Assembly (NCBI GenBank): GCA_963974645.1
Contig: CAXBEA010000056.1
Span: forward strand, 1-25,201
Direction: 5' to 3'
From: Motiliproteus sp963974645
GTDB taxonomy: Bacteria > Pseudomonadota > Gammaproteobacteria > Pseudomonadales > Balneatricaceae
Length of the DNA stretch: 25,201 nt
Shown: positions 6,513 to 14,816 of the stretch, one piece after another
How positions within the stretch are numbered: the first letter of the stretch is position 1
How the letters are laid out: the number at the start of each line of letters is the position of its first letter
Program-made: the position numbers and the translations under genes
The notes under the pieces: model-generated
The model's database searches: none
The model's input: only the letters and a program-made list of their open reading frames with translations
Told to the model about the DNA's origin: nothing

Positions 6513-8975
6513 ATGACGAGCAAAAACCTTGCTGTTGACGCCTTGATTGCCCAGCTTGAAAATGGTGACGAGGTCGATCGCTGTTATGCGGCCCAGGCCT
6601 TAGGTAGTTTCCAGGATGTCCGCGCGCTGGAGCCATTGTATCGTCACCTTCAGGATGAAGACCTGGATGTCTGTATCGATTCCGCGACGGCGCTGGGCAG
6701 CATCCGCAGTGAGGATGCGGAACAGGGGCTTATCGATGCGCTCTTCTATCACAGCGAGGTGGATGTCAAACAAGCGGCTATCAACGGCCTGTCTACATGC
6801 GGTGGTAGCCGCGCCGCCGCAACGCTGCTGCAGCTGTTAGAGCGCCCCGAAGATCTTCAATTGAATCAGACCGAAGGCTGGGATGACTGGTGGGATCTGC
6901 AACGGCAAGCAGTCAAAGCACTGGGGGAGAACGCGGCTGCCGAGGCCGCACCCGCACTGGCCAGTCTGCTCGACTCTGACGAGGGTCAGGATATCGAAAG
7001 TGAGACCCTCAAGGCGCTGGTGCAGATCGGTGTGGCGGGTATCGCCCAGCTCAGCCAACGCGTCGATACCGCACCGCCGCGTCGACTCCGAAGAATCGCG
7101 ACCGCGCTGGCTCAGAGTTCATCGGCAGAAGCCGCAGCCCTACTGGCAACGTTACTCGGCAATGCCGATGTCCATGTGCGGGCCGCGGCAACCGACAGCC
7201 TGGCGCTGGGTAGCGATCCGCAACGACTGTCGACCCTGGTCGGGTTGTTAAATGACCCCTCGCCAGAGGTCCAGAACTCGGCACTCAAGGGCCTGGATAA
7301 ACTTAAACCTTCAGCCTCTGACGGTCTGGATGACGGCCTGTTGCAGCAACTGCTCGATAGCCCGGATAGCCGTGTCCGCTGCGCCGCATTGGGAATGGTT
7401 TCGCAACGTCTCGTTTCAAGTCCAGGCCTTGCTGATCAGGGGTTTCCCGAGGATCTGCTTGATCACCTGCAGTCTGGGCTTCGCAGCAATAACGCCGAGG
7501 AGCAACGGCTGTGCTGCGAACTGGCAACCAACACCGACCAGGCCAGTATTCGTGACTGTCTTTTTGACCTACTTCAAGATCCAGAGACCGCCGTACAGGT
7601 ACGGCGTCAGGCGATTCAATCGATAGGGAGTCATGGGTTGAGTGATATCGCCACCCTTGAAGCACTCTGGAACAGCAGCAAAGATGTGGATGGCGCCCTG
7701 CGTCATGTGTCACTGCAAGCGCTGCAAGCGCTGCAATCTCAAGGCGAAGCGGGTGCAGCTCGGCCCTCAGAATCTGAGAGTAACCTCCCCACACCTATGG
7801 CACTGCTGCTCAGTGCGCTCAGCGGCACGGCGTTTGAGTGGCCCGAGGATGCTCAAACCGATGCTGATGTTTGCACTGACGAGGTGGTGACGCGGTCGTT
7901 AGATCCACAACAGATCGCCCTGGTAGCCGTTGATGAGCAAGGCGATCTCGTCGCTCCAGCTGCAGCGCTTTCGGCCCCCACAGCGCCTACGATTGAACAG
8001 ATTTTAGCGTCGGTCTCAGATGCCTATCCCGCTGTCCAAGACGACGCGGCGGAAACGCTGAACATAGGTTCTACCCTGGAGTCGATCAGCCGCAGTCATA
8101 TCGAAGCGACAGTCGGTGTAAGTCAGGTACTGAGCAGCGATTCGGAGCGGATCCTCGGGCTAGTCGATGCGATGCCCCAAGAGTTCGACGAGTTTGCCCA
8201 GGTGGTCCACACGAACGCTCGCAGTGGTGAGCGCATGATCTTAGAGAAGCGCCGTAAGCCTGAGGAGATTGACGCTGATCGACGCATTCTGGCCGCGCGC
8301 GTGCTGGGCGACTGTGCCCAGCCCGAAGTTGTCGCGGCGCTGATCGGCTGCCTGATGGATGAGGATGCAAGCCTGCGGCGTGAAGCCGCGGATAGCCTGG
8401 GCCGCTTGGCAGCTTCACACCCCGAACTGTCGGGGTTGGAAAATAGTCTCGGCCCGATCGCAACCCAATTACGAGCGGGCAACGAAGAGATCCGCATGGC
8501 CTGCGCCCGAACCCTGGGTGCCTTACAGCATAAAGCGGCGATTCCAGCCCTGCTCGCGGCGCTAGACGATCCCGATACCCTGGTGCGTATCCAGGCGATC
8601 CGTTCGTTAACCGCAATTGCTCTGGGCAGAGGCAAAGCCCTGAGTGCCGCCGATCATGTTGTCCTCAGCGAGGTTACTCCCGACCGGATTACCCGCGCGA
8701 TTCTAGACTGCCAAGCAGATCCAGAGATCGGTGTGCGTAAAGCGGTAATCGACGCCTTGGTGGCGTTACGCAGTCTCGATCTCGAGTTGCTGCTGAAACT
8801 GGGCTTAGAAGAGGGCGGCGCGCTCACTCCGGCGGCGGGACAAGCGCTTAAAGATCTTGCGCCCGATATGGCAACTGAAAAGTTAATAGCCGCGCTCGCG
8901 GGCAATGACAACAGCGCGATTCGCCGGTTGGCGATGCAGATGCTGCAGCAGATCCATACTGTCCGCGCCGCCTGA
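6513..8975 (+). CDS. Large HEAT-repeat protein of unknown function
   Basis: An 820-residue cytoplasmic protein made mostly of HEAT repeats of the PBS-lyase (EZ-HEAT) type. Typical units read RCYAAQALG-F-D-AL-PL and RREAADSLGRLA. One repeat block spans about residues 1-415. A more acidic, non-repetitive linker follows (about 415-585), then a second block (about 587-815). No signal peptide, membrane segment or enzymatic motif is visible. The ATG at 6513 is preferred, with GGAGA six bases upstream; a TTG further upstream (6417) would add a hydrophobic extension that does not resemble the repeats. It is first in a run with the sensor kinase (24-bp gap), regulator and mobB, and divergent from idr. 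HEAT solenoids bind other proteins, so a scaffold, regulator or maturation role for the reductase is conceivable. The function is not known. Confidence 0.8.
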   Translation: MTSKNLAVDALIAQLENGDEVDRCYAAQALGSFQDVRALEPLYRHLQDEDLDVCIDSATALGSIRSEDAEQGLIDALFYHSEVDVKQAAINGLSTCGGSRAAATLLQLLERPEDLQLNQTEGWDDWWDLQRQAVKALGENAAAEAAPALASLLDSDEGQDIESETLKALVQIGVAGIAQLSQRVDTAPPRRLRRIATALAQSSSAEAAALLATLLGNADVHVRAAATDSLALGSDPQRLSTLVGLLNDPSPEVQNSALKGLDKLKPSASDGLDDGLLQQLLDSPDSRVRCAALGMVSQRLVSSPGLADQGFPEDLLDHLQSGLRSNNAEEQRLCCELATNTDQASIRDCLFDLLQDPETAVQVRRQAIQSIGSHGLSDIATLEALWNSSKDVDGALRHVSLQALQALQSQGEAGAARPSESESNLPTPMALLLSALSGTAFEWPEDAQTDADVCTDEVVTRSLDPQQIALVAVDEQGDLVAPAAALSAPTAPTIEQILASVSDAYPAVQDDAAETLNIGSTLESISRSHIEATVGVSQVLSSDSERILGLVDAMPQEFDEFAQVVHTNARSGERMILEKRRKPEEIDADRRILAARVLGDCAQPEVVAALIGCLMDEDASLRREAADSLGRLAASHPELSGLENSLGPIATQLRAGNEEIRMACARTLGALQHKAAIPALLAALDDPDTLVRIQAIRSLTAIALGRGKALSAADHVVLSEVTPDRITRAILDCQADPEIGVRKAVIDALVALRSLDLELLLKLGLEEGGALTPAAGQALKDLAPDMATEKLIAALAGNDNSAIRRLAMQMLQQIHTVRAA

Positions 8976-8999
8976 TATGGCTCTGGTAACCGTCAATCG

Positions 9000-11561
9000 A
9001 TGAGCACTCCTACCTCAGCATCGCATTCATCCCGGGTTAATATCCGCAGACTATCGATGCTGTTTATCCCTTTGCTCCTGGTGATCTATGGGGTGATGCA
9101 GACCCACTACTGGCTCACGATCAGCGTCGAATATGATCAACTAATGGTGAGCCAGAAACTGGGGGTTGAGCTGTCACGCAAGGTGGTGGCTGATAACCTG
9201 GATCACGTAGTGTCCGAAATTCAGTTTCTGGTCAGCCACATCCAGCAGCGCACCCCGTCTCCCGATCTTTCTGAACAGCAAAAACGTGAAATATCGACGT
9301 TCTTATCTACGTCTAGCCGTTTTCAACCCTGGTTCGATCAGATCCGTTACCTCGATCTGGAGGGTAACGAAATCATTCGTATCAACCGAATTCAGGGACA
9401 ACCCGAAGCTGTTGCCTCGTCCAAGCTGCAAAACAAGTCTGACCGTTACTACTTTACCCAGATGCGATCACTGCAGCCGGAGCAGGCCTATATCTCACCA
9501 CTGGATCTGAACATTGAAGGCGATCAGATTGAGTTACCGGTCAAGCCGACCATTCGGGTGGGGATTGGCATCCACACCGCCCTGGGTGAGAAAGTCGGCT
9601 ACCTGCTGGTCAATTATCAGGGCAACCAGCTAATCAATGATTTTAAAACGGCATCGAGTCATATCTCTGAGCAGATGATGCTGGTCAACTCCCGCGGGTA
9701 TTGGCTAATCAGCCCCAATAAAGACCAGAGCTGGGGCTTTATGCTCGATCACAACGAGCGTTTTTCTGACGTTTACCCGCAGGAATGGCGCCGTATCCAA
9801 GACACCCCCGCCGGTCAGTTTGAAAACGACCAGGGGCTGTTTAGTTTTAACACGGTCTACCCCTATCAAGACGCCAGCAACCGCCCTGACCTTAGCCTCA
9901 ATAGTGAAGCGAAGTCCTATTACTGGAAAGTGATCTCCTTTGCTCCTGTGGCACTGCTCAACGCCCCCCGACAGCAGTTTCTGCGCAGCAATGGGCTGAT
10001 CTATCTCGTTTCTCTATTACTGGCATTTGCCGGCGCCTACCTTATCACCCGGGCCAGCCAGCGCAATGATGCCGCGCAACAACAAAACAACTATGAGCGC
10101 AGCTTTAGGCGCGTGCTGGAGAATATCCAGTTGGCCGCTATCACTCTCGACACTCACGGCAAGATTATCTTCTGCAACGATTATTTTTTGCAGCTGAGCG
10201 GTTTTCAGCGTGAGGAGCTGCTGGGGCAGGACTGGGTTAATTTGATGCCTAACGATGAATTCCGTTCGGGCAATTACACCCGCTTTCTGGAGGCGTTACA
10301 GAGCCAGCAGTTGCCCGAGCGATCAGAAAGTGCGCTATCCAGCAAGCAGGGACAACGCTTGCTACTAGCCTGGAACAACACCTATACCTTTAACGGTGGC
10401 GGGGTTATCGCCAGCATATCGCTGCTCGGCAGAGATGTGACCCAGCAACGCGAGATAGAAGAGCAACTCGTTAAACTCAGCATGGCGGTGGAGCAAAGCC
10501 CCAATACGGTTATGATCGCCAACCTGCTTGGACAGATCGAATACGTCAATCCCAGATTCTCCGAACTCACCGGCTACAAGCCCGAAGAGGTGATAGGGCT
10601 TAGCCCTAGCGTGCTGCAATCAGGGCTTACCGATCCAGACCAGTACCGGGAGCTCTGGCGGACGATCAGCAAGGGTGGTACTTGGAACGGAACACTCCGC
10701 AACCGTAAAAAAAACGGGGCCATCTACTCGGAAAAAACCACCATTTCGCCCATCTTCGATAGTCGCGGAAGAATCAGTCATTATCTGTCAGTTAAAGAAG
10801 ATATTACCGAGCGGCTGCAGCTGCGCCAAGAGGTGCTCCTGCAAAGTGAAGAGACCCGCAAGAACCGCGAACTGGCAGCCGTCGGTCAGATGGCTAACAT
10901 GGTGGCCCACGATCTACGCAATCCGTTGAGTTCGATCAAAATGGCTCTGCAGATTCTCACTAAAAACACCCGGCAACCGTTAGCCCATGAACGAGTCGAG
11001 TTGATCAATATCTCCCAAGAGCAGGTCCTCTACATGGAGGGGATTCTCAACGACCTGCTTAGTTATTCCTGTCCAAACCAGCTCAATAGCGATTGGCTGA
11101 CGCTGGAAAAACTGTTGGAAACTACCGTTATCTCCCTGCAGAAGCAGATTCAAGCGCAGCAGATCCACGTGGCTGAGGACTACCAAAAGGGGCTGCCCAC
11201 GGTGTTTGGCGACCCGGTGCAATTGCGGCAGATTTTCAGTAATCTAATCATCAATGCCATCCAAGCTGTCAGTGAGCGATCCGATCCTGCAATAACTATC
11301 AGAGCAACCTTGCTTATAACCGACAGTGAACCCAAGATCCAAATCAGTATCACCGATAACGGTTGCGGTATAGATCCCTGCTTAGGAGACAAAGTGTTCG
11401 AGCCCTTCTTTACTCAAAAAGCCAAAGGCACCGGGCTGGGTTTATCCATCGTCAAGCAACGGGTCGAGCTGCACCGTGGTTCCATCAGTTTCGCCCCGGT
11501 TCAGGGTGGTGGTACTCAGGCAACCCTTATCCTGCCGATCAATCCAGCCGCGACTTGTTGA
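9000..11561 (+). CDS. Membrane sensor histidine kinase with Cache-like periplasmic domain and two PAS domains
   Basis: An 853-residue sensor kinase. A membrane segment near residues 18-37 is followed by a periplasmic region of about 300 residues resembling a double Cache domain (for example RYLDLEGNEIIRI and DRYYFTQM). A second membrane segment lies near 336-357. Two PAS domains follow (about 368-480 and 490-600), then the phosphorylation box MVAHDLRNPLSS with His637. The ATPase domain shows an N box (NLIINAIQ), DNGCGID, FEPFFT and GTGLGLSIV. It resembles NtrB/AioS-type kinases. The gene ends 10 bp before the response regulator, so the two almost surely form a pair. The signal is unknown; iodate or a related periplasmic ligand is an inference from the neighbourhood. 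Confidence 0.88.
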   Translation: MSTPTSASHSSRVNIRRLSMLFIPLLLVIYGVMQTHYWLTISVEYDQLMVSQKLGVELSRKVVADNLDHVVSEIQFLVSHIQQRTPSPDLSEQQKREISTFLSTSSRFQPWFDQIRYLDLEGNEIIRINRIQGQPEAVASSKLQNKSDRYYFTQMRSLQPEQAYISPLDLNIEGDQIELPVKPTIRVGIGIHTALGEKVGYLLVNYQGNQLINDFKTASSHISEQMMLVNSRGYWLISPNKDQSWGFMLDHNERFSDVYPQEWRRIQDTPAGQFENDQGLFSFNTVYPYQDASNRPDLSLNSEAKSYYWKVISFAPVALLNAPRQQFLRSNGLIYLVSLLLAFAGAYLITRASQRNDAAQQQNNYERSFRRVLENIQLAAITLDTHGKIIFCNDYFLQLSGFQREELLGQDWVNLMPNDEFRSGNYTRFLEALQSQQLPERSESALSSKQGQRLLLAWNNTYTFNGGGVIASISLLGRDVTQQREIEEQLVKLSMAVEQSPNTVMIANLLGQIEYVNPRFSELTGYKPEEVIGLSPSVLQSGLTDPDQYRELWRTISKGGTWNGTLRNRKKNGAIYSEKTTISPIFDSRGRISHYLSVKEDITERLQLRQEVLLQSEETRKNRELAAVGQMANMVAHDLRNPLSSIKMALQILTKNTRQPLAHERVELINISQEQVLYMEGILNDLLSYSCPNQLNSDWLTLEKLLETTVISLQKQIQAQQIHVAEDYQKGLPTVFGDPVQLRQIFSNLIINAIQAVSERSDPAITIRATLLITDSEPKIQISITDNGCGIDPCLGDKVFEPFFTQKAKGTGLGLSIVKQRVELHRGSISFAPVQGGGTQATLILPINPAATC

Positions 11562-11571
11562 GAGCTATTCT

Positions 11572-12918
11572 ATGAGCCAACTTTTGATTATCGATGACGA
11601 TCTGGCTATCTGCAGAATGCTGGAGCTGCATTTCTTGGCGGAAGGGCATCAGGTGCAGGTCGCTCACTCGGTCGATCAGGGGTTGGCGCGCGTATGTGAA
11701 AGTCAGCCTGAGCTCATTATTTTGGATATCCGCATGAGCGGAAAGAGTGGTCTTGAGGGCCTGCTTGAACTAAAACCGCTGGCCCCGCACGCTGGCGTCA
11801 TTATGATCACCGCCTTTCACGATATGGAAAGCACGATCCAGGCGATGCAAGGCGGGGCCGATGATTATATCCACAAACCGATCGATCTGGTACAGCTCGA
11901 CCAAGCGGTTCAGAGCGTTCTGCAGCGACGGTTGCCTAATAATGAAGAGATGGATCTGGACACCTTTGTCGCCAACGCTAACTCAATGGTCGGCAGTAGC
12001 TCCGCTATGCGCGAGGTGTTCAAAACTATCGGCCGGGTGGCCAGCAACACGGCTACAGTACTGATCACCGGCGAAAGCGGTACCGGAAAAGAGCTGGTTG
12101 CCAGAGCGATCCATAATTCCAGTACCCAGCGCAGTGGCCCTTTTGTGGCGATCAACTGTGCCGCTCTGGTAGAAACGCTGCTGGAATCGGAGATGTTCGG
12201 CCACGAACGAGGTGCCTTCAGCGGCGCAATCAATCAGCAGAAAGGGAAATTTGCCTTGGCCGAAAACGGCACTCTATTTCTTGATGAGGTGGGCGAGCTC
12301 TCACCCACGATTCAGGCTAAATTGCTGCGGGTACTGCAGGAGAAGGAGTTTAGTCCCATAGGCAGCAAACAGGTCCAGCCCTCTAATGCCCGTATCATCA
12401 CCGCCACCAATGTCGATCTCAAAACTGCCGTCGCGGCCAAGCTATTCCGAGAAGATCTCTACTATCGTCTAGAAGTGGTGCAGTTACAGCTGCCACCGTT
12501 GCGCGAGCGCCTGGAGGATATCGCCGAATTGGTGCCGACCTTGCTAAATCGAATCAATCGTGACCTAGGTGCCAAGGTCACCCGGGTCTCCAACGACGTT
12601 CTGGAGGCGCTGCGGGGGCATCACTGGCCGGGAAATGTGCGGGAGCTTGAAAATGTGCTGACCAAAGCAGTGGCCTTGTGTCCTTCCGACTGCCTGACCT
12701 CAGACCTGCTGCCCACCGCCCTGCAAGGGCTGTCCGCCGATACGGGTGTTGCCCAATCGCTACTCGACAAATCTCTGGCCCAGTGCAGCCTTAAAGAGAT
12801 GGAGCAGGCCCACGTGCGCTTTGTTCTGCAGGAAACCGGCGGCCATAAGGGACGGGCCTGTGAGATTCTCGGTATCTCCCGCCCCCGCCTGCAACGAATG
12901 ATTGCCGACTTCAAATAA
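11572..12918 (+). CDS. NtrC-family sigma54-dependent response regulator
   Basis: A 448-residue activator of sigma54 RNA polymerase. The receiver domain has acidic DDD at 8-10 and the phospho-acceptor Asp52 (LDIRMSG). The AAA+ domain has Walker A GESGTGKE (167-174), the sigma54-contact loop GAFSGA (214-219; Ser in place of the common Thr) and Walker B GTLFLDEVGEL. A Fis-type helix-turn-helix closes the protein (GRACEILGISRPRLQRM). The ATG at 11572 is chosen because the protein then begins directly at the receiver fold; a frame open from 11476 overlaps the kinase gene. It is probably phosphorylated by the preceding kinase and is the natural candidate to act at the sigma54 promoter of idr. AioR, which controls arsenite oxidase, is of the same architecture. 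Confidence 0.9.
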   Translation: MSQLLIIDDDLAICRMLELHFLAEGHQVQVAHSVDQGLARVCESQPELIILDIRMSGKSGLEGLLELKPLAPHAGVIMITAFHDMESTIQAMQGGADDYIHKPIDLVQLDQAVQSVLQRRLPNNEEMDLDTFVANANSMVGSSSAMREVFKTIGRVASNTATVLITGESGTGKELVARAIHNSSTQRSGPFVAINCAALVETLLESEMFGHERGAFSGAINQQKGKFALAENGTLFLDEVGELSPTIQAKLLRVLQEKEFSPIGSKQVQPSNARIITATNVDLKTAVAAKLFREDLYYRLEVVQLQLPPLRERLEDIAELVPTLLNRINRDLGAKVTRVSNDVLEALRGHHWPGNVRELENVLTKAVALCPSDCLTSDLLPTALQGLSADTGVAQSLLDKSLAQCSLKEMEQAHVRFVLQETGGHKGRACEILGISRPRLQRMIADFK

Positions 12919-12938
12919 GCCCCTGTAAAGATGAGATC

Positions 12939-13553
12939 ATGACTGTAACCGTATATGACTGTCCCTTGCCCTTGTTAGGCTTCGCTGCCTACAGCGGCAC
13001 CGGCAAGACCACCTTACTGAAACAACTGATCCCGCTGCTCCGCCAGCAGGGGTTCCGGATCGGCATGATCAAACATGCCCACCACCGGTTCGACGTCGAC
13101 ACCCCTGGCAAAGACAGCTATGAGTTGCGCCATGCCGGCGCTGGCCAGATGCTGATCGCCTCCGGCCACCGCTGGGCGTTGATGACCGAAACACCGGACG
13201 CGGAGGAGGAGCCGAGCCTGAACGACCTGATTAACCGCTTGGACCTCCGCACCATAGACCTGGTGCTAGTGGAGGGCTTCAGGCACCTTCCCTTCCCTAA
13301 GATCGAGCTAGCTAGGCCCTGCCTTGGTAAAGTCCCTCTGCACCTCTACGACCCCCATATTATCGCCGTCGCCACCGACCAGCGAGGGACCGGCAGTCCC
13401 CACCTGCCGGAACTTGATCTGAATAACCCGGAGGAAATTGCCGACTTTGTCGCGGACTTTGCCCTCCGTAGATGGAAGCAGAGTCCTTTGCCCGCCGCGC
13501 CAACAGCTAATCTCGCCGCTCTTGCGCATCCAACCGTACTCGTCGAGAAATAA
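12939..13553 (+). CDS. mobB: Molybdopterin-guanine dinucleotide biosynthesis adaptor MobB
   Basis: MobB is a GTP-binding protein that assists MobA in attaching GMP to molybdopterin to give the MGD cofactor. The P-loop is at 14-25 (GFAAYSGTGKTT), followed by IGMIKHAHHRFDVDTPGKDSY and ELRHAGAGQ blocks typical of the family, and LVEGFRHLPFPKIEL. It has 204 residues, somewhat longer than the enterobacterial protein, with an Ala/Pro-rich tail. It starts 20 bp after the response regulator stop, so it is likely co-transcribed with the HEAT, kinase and regulator genes. Its presence fits the need of IdrA for bis-MGD; no mobA is seen in the window. Confidence 0.9.
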   Translation: MTVTVYDCPLPLLGFAAYSGTGKTTLLKQLIPLLRQQGFRIGMIKHAHHRFDVDTPGKDSYELRHAGAGQMLIASGHRWALMTETPDAEEEPSLNDLINRLDLRTIDLVLVEGFRHLPFPKIELARPCLGKVPLHLYDPHIIAVATDQRGTGSPHLPELDLNNPEEIADFVADFALRRWKQSPLPAAPTANLAALAHPTVLVEK

Positions 13554-13567
13554 TTCTGACAGATGAA

Positions 13568-13590
13568 CAGCTGCTCTTTGTGAGCAGCTG
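13568..13590 (+). terminator. Hairpin after mobB
   Basis: A perfect 9-bp stem (CAGCTGCTC / GAGCAGCTG) with a 5-base loop lies 14 bp past the mobB stop. No T run follows on either strand, so it may be a Rho-dependent end or an RNA-stabilising stem rather than a classical terminator. Confidence 0.4.
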
Positions 13591-13940
13591 CGTGAACGCC
13601 AGAGGACGGTGTAAACGGCTTCCACTTGCTCAGCAAGCTTGGCGCCTAAAGCCCTGACTAGCGAAAGCCCTGATTGGTAAACGTCAGCCCGCTTACCTTG
13701 GCTTCTTGACTTGGATGTTGGCGAGCGCAGCTCCAAACCGGTAGAGACCCAATGCCCGGTTTTAATATCTACAGCCCGTCGCAGAGTCCTCGGCATCAGG
13801 GTGCCCAGAGGCAAGAAAGTGCGCATTCTTGCTCCACCTGCGGTCGTAATACCCAGCCTTATACCTCTCCAAGTAAGACTATTCGAGACAAAGCAGCCTC
13901 ATCTGCCTGACCTATTAATAAACCGACAAGCAACGGACAC
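13591..13940. other. Gene-free stretch between the mobB and PQQ operons
   Basis: About 350 bases where the two operons converge. Short open frames exist on both strands, but none has a family signature or a good ribosome site. I see no repeat, RNA gene or mobile-element end here. Confidence 0.4.
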
Positions 13941-14816
13941 TTAACTCCCCCCGCCAGCGTTCATCGCGGTATTGCCCTGATCTACAGGCAGAATGACGCC
14001 GTTAATTGCGCTCGCCGCAGCCGAGGCCAGAAACAGCGCGGGGCCGACCAACTCATCGGGTTCGAGCAAACGTCCTTGCGGCAGTCCTTTGAGAATCTTA
14101 GGCAACACCTGATCCCGAAACTCGGGGTTAGTCAGGTGCTGCTCCAACCCCGGGGTACGGATCTGCGCGGGCGCTAAGGCGTTGCAGCGAATCCCCTGGG
14201 CCGCATATTCGATCGCAATCTCACGGGTCATCTGGTGTACCGCCGCCTTGGCGCAGCTATAGGGCAGTGCCCCACGCCCCAGTGCGTTGATACCGGCATT
14301 GGAGCCGATCTGAATGATCGAACCGCCGCCGGGCTGGTCGATCATCCTCTGCAATGCCTGTTGATTGCAGTAAAAATAACCACTAAGGCTAACATCCAGG
14401 GTCTGCTGCCAATCCTGGCCCTGGAGCAGATGCGGTTTGACCCGACGGGGAAACGCAAAGGGCACATTTACCAACACATCGATACCCCCCAGCTGCTGAT
14501 CCAACTGCTCAAAGAGCTCTTTCACCTGGTGCGGATCGGCGATATTGGTCTGCCGTGATAACACCTCGATACCCAGATCCCCAAGCTGCTGCACAGTCTG
14601 CTGTAAGCCGGGTTTATCGATATCACAGAGTGCCAACCGAGCCCCGGCACGACCAAAGCCCAGGGCCAAGGCATGGCCGACACCGCCATTGGCCCCAGCC
14701 CCGGTGATCAGCACCCGTTTTCCCTCAACGCTGAACAGGCTGCGGGGATTTGAAAGCGGTTTTGAAAGAGGATTGGAAATCGGCTTAGGCATTGAGAGAG
14801 CCCTTGAGAGAGGCAT
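13941..14816 (-). CDS. Short-chain dehydrogenase/reductase at the end of the PQQ operon
   Basis: A 291-residue NAD(P)-dependent oxidoreductase of the classical SDR fold. The nucleotide-binding loop reads TGAGANGGVG, one residue longer than the usual TGxxxGxG, and an Asp in LCDID suggests NAD(H). The catalytic Ser (IGSNAG) and YSCAK (YxxxK) are present. The family NNAG motif is replaced by NVPF. The C-terminal PVDQGNTAMN region is typical of the family. The first 28 residues are a PLSKPLSN-type low-complexity extension encoded by 12-bp repeats. The gene overlaps the peptidase gene by 32 bp; an ATG at 14792 with AAGGG upstream is an alternative start giving an 8-bp overlap. The substrate is unknown and the link to PQQ is positional only. 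Confidence 0.8.
   Translation of the reverse strand: MPLSRALSMPKPISNPLSKPLSNPRSLFSVEGKRVLITGAGANGGVGHALALGFGRAGARLALCDIDKPGLQQTVQQLGDLGIEVLSRQTNIADPHQVKELFEQLDQQLGGIDVLVNVPFAFPRRVKPHLLQGQDWQQTLDVSLSGYFYCNQQALQRMIDQPGGGSIIQIGSNAGINALGRGALPYSCAKAAVHQMTREIAIEYAAQGIRCNALAPAQIRTPGLEQHLTNPEFRDQVLPKILKGLPQGRLLEPDELVGPALFLASAAASAINGVILPVDQGNTAMNAGGGS
14749..14815. repeat. 12-bp degenerate tandem repeats at the SDR start / peptidase end
   Basis: Units TTTGAAAGCGGT (14749), TTTGAAAGAGGA (14761) and TTGGAAATCGGC (14773) are followed by a second pair, TTGAGAGAGCCC (14792) and TTGAGAGAGGCA (14804). On the minus strand they encode Ser/Pro/Leu/Lys-rich sequence at the N-terminus of the SDR. Confidence 0.65.

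Noticed and set aside
13711..13944. Open frame of 77 codons after mobB
   Set aside because: No family features and no convincing ribosome site; it lies between convergent operons and looks like a chance frame.
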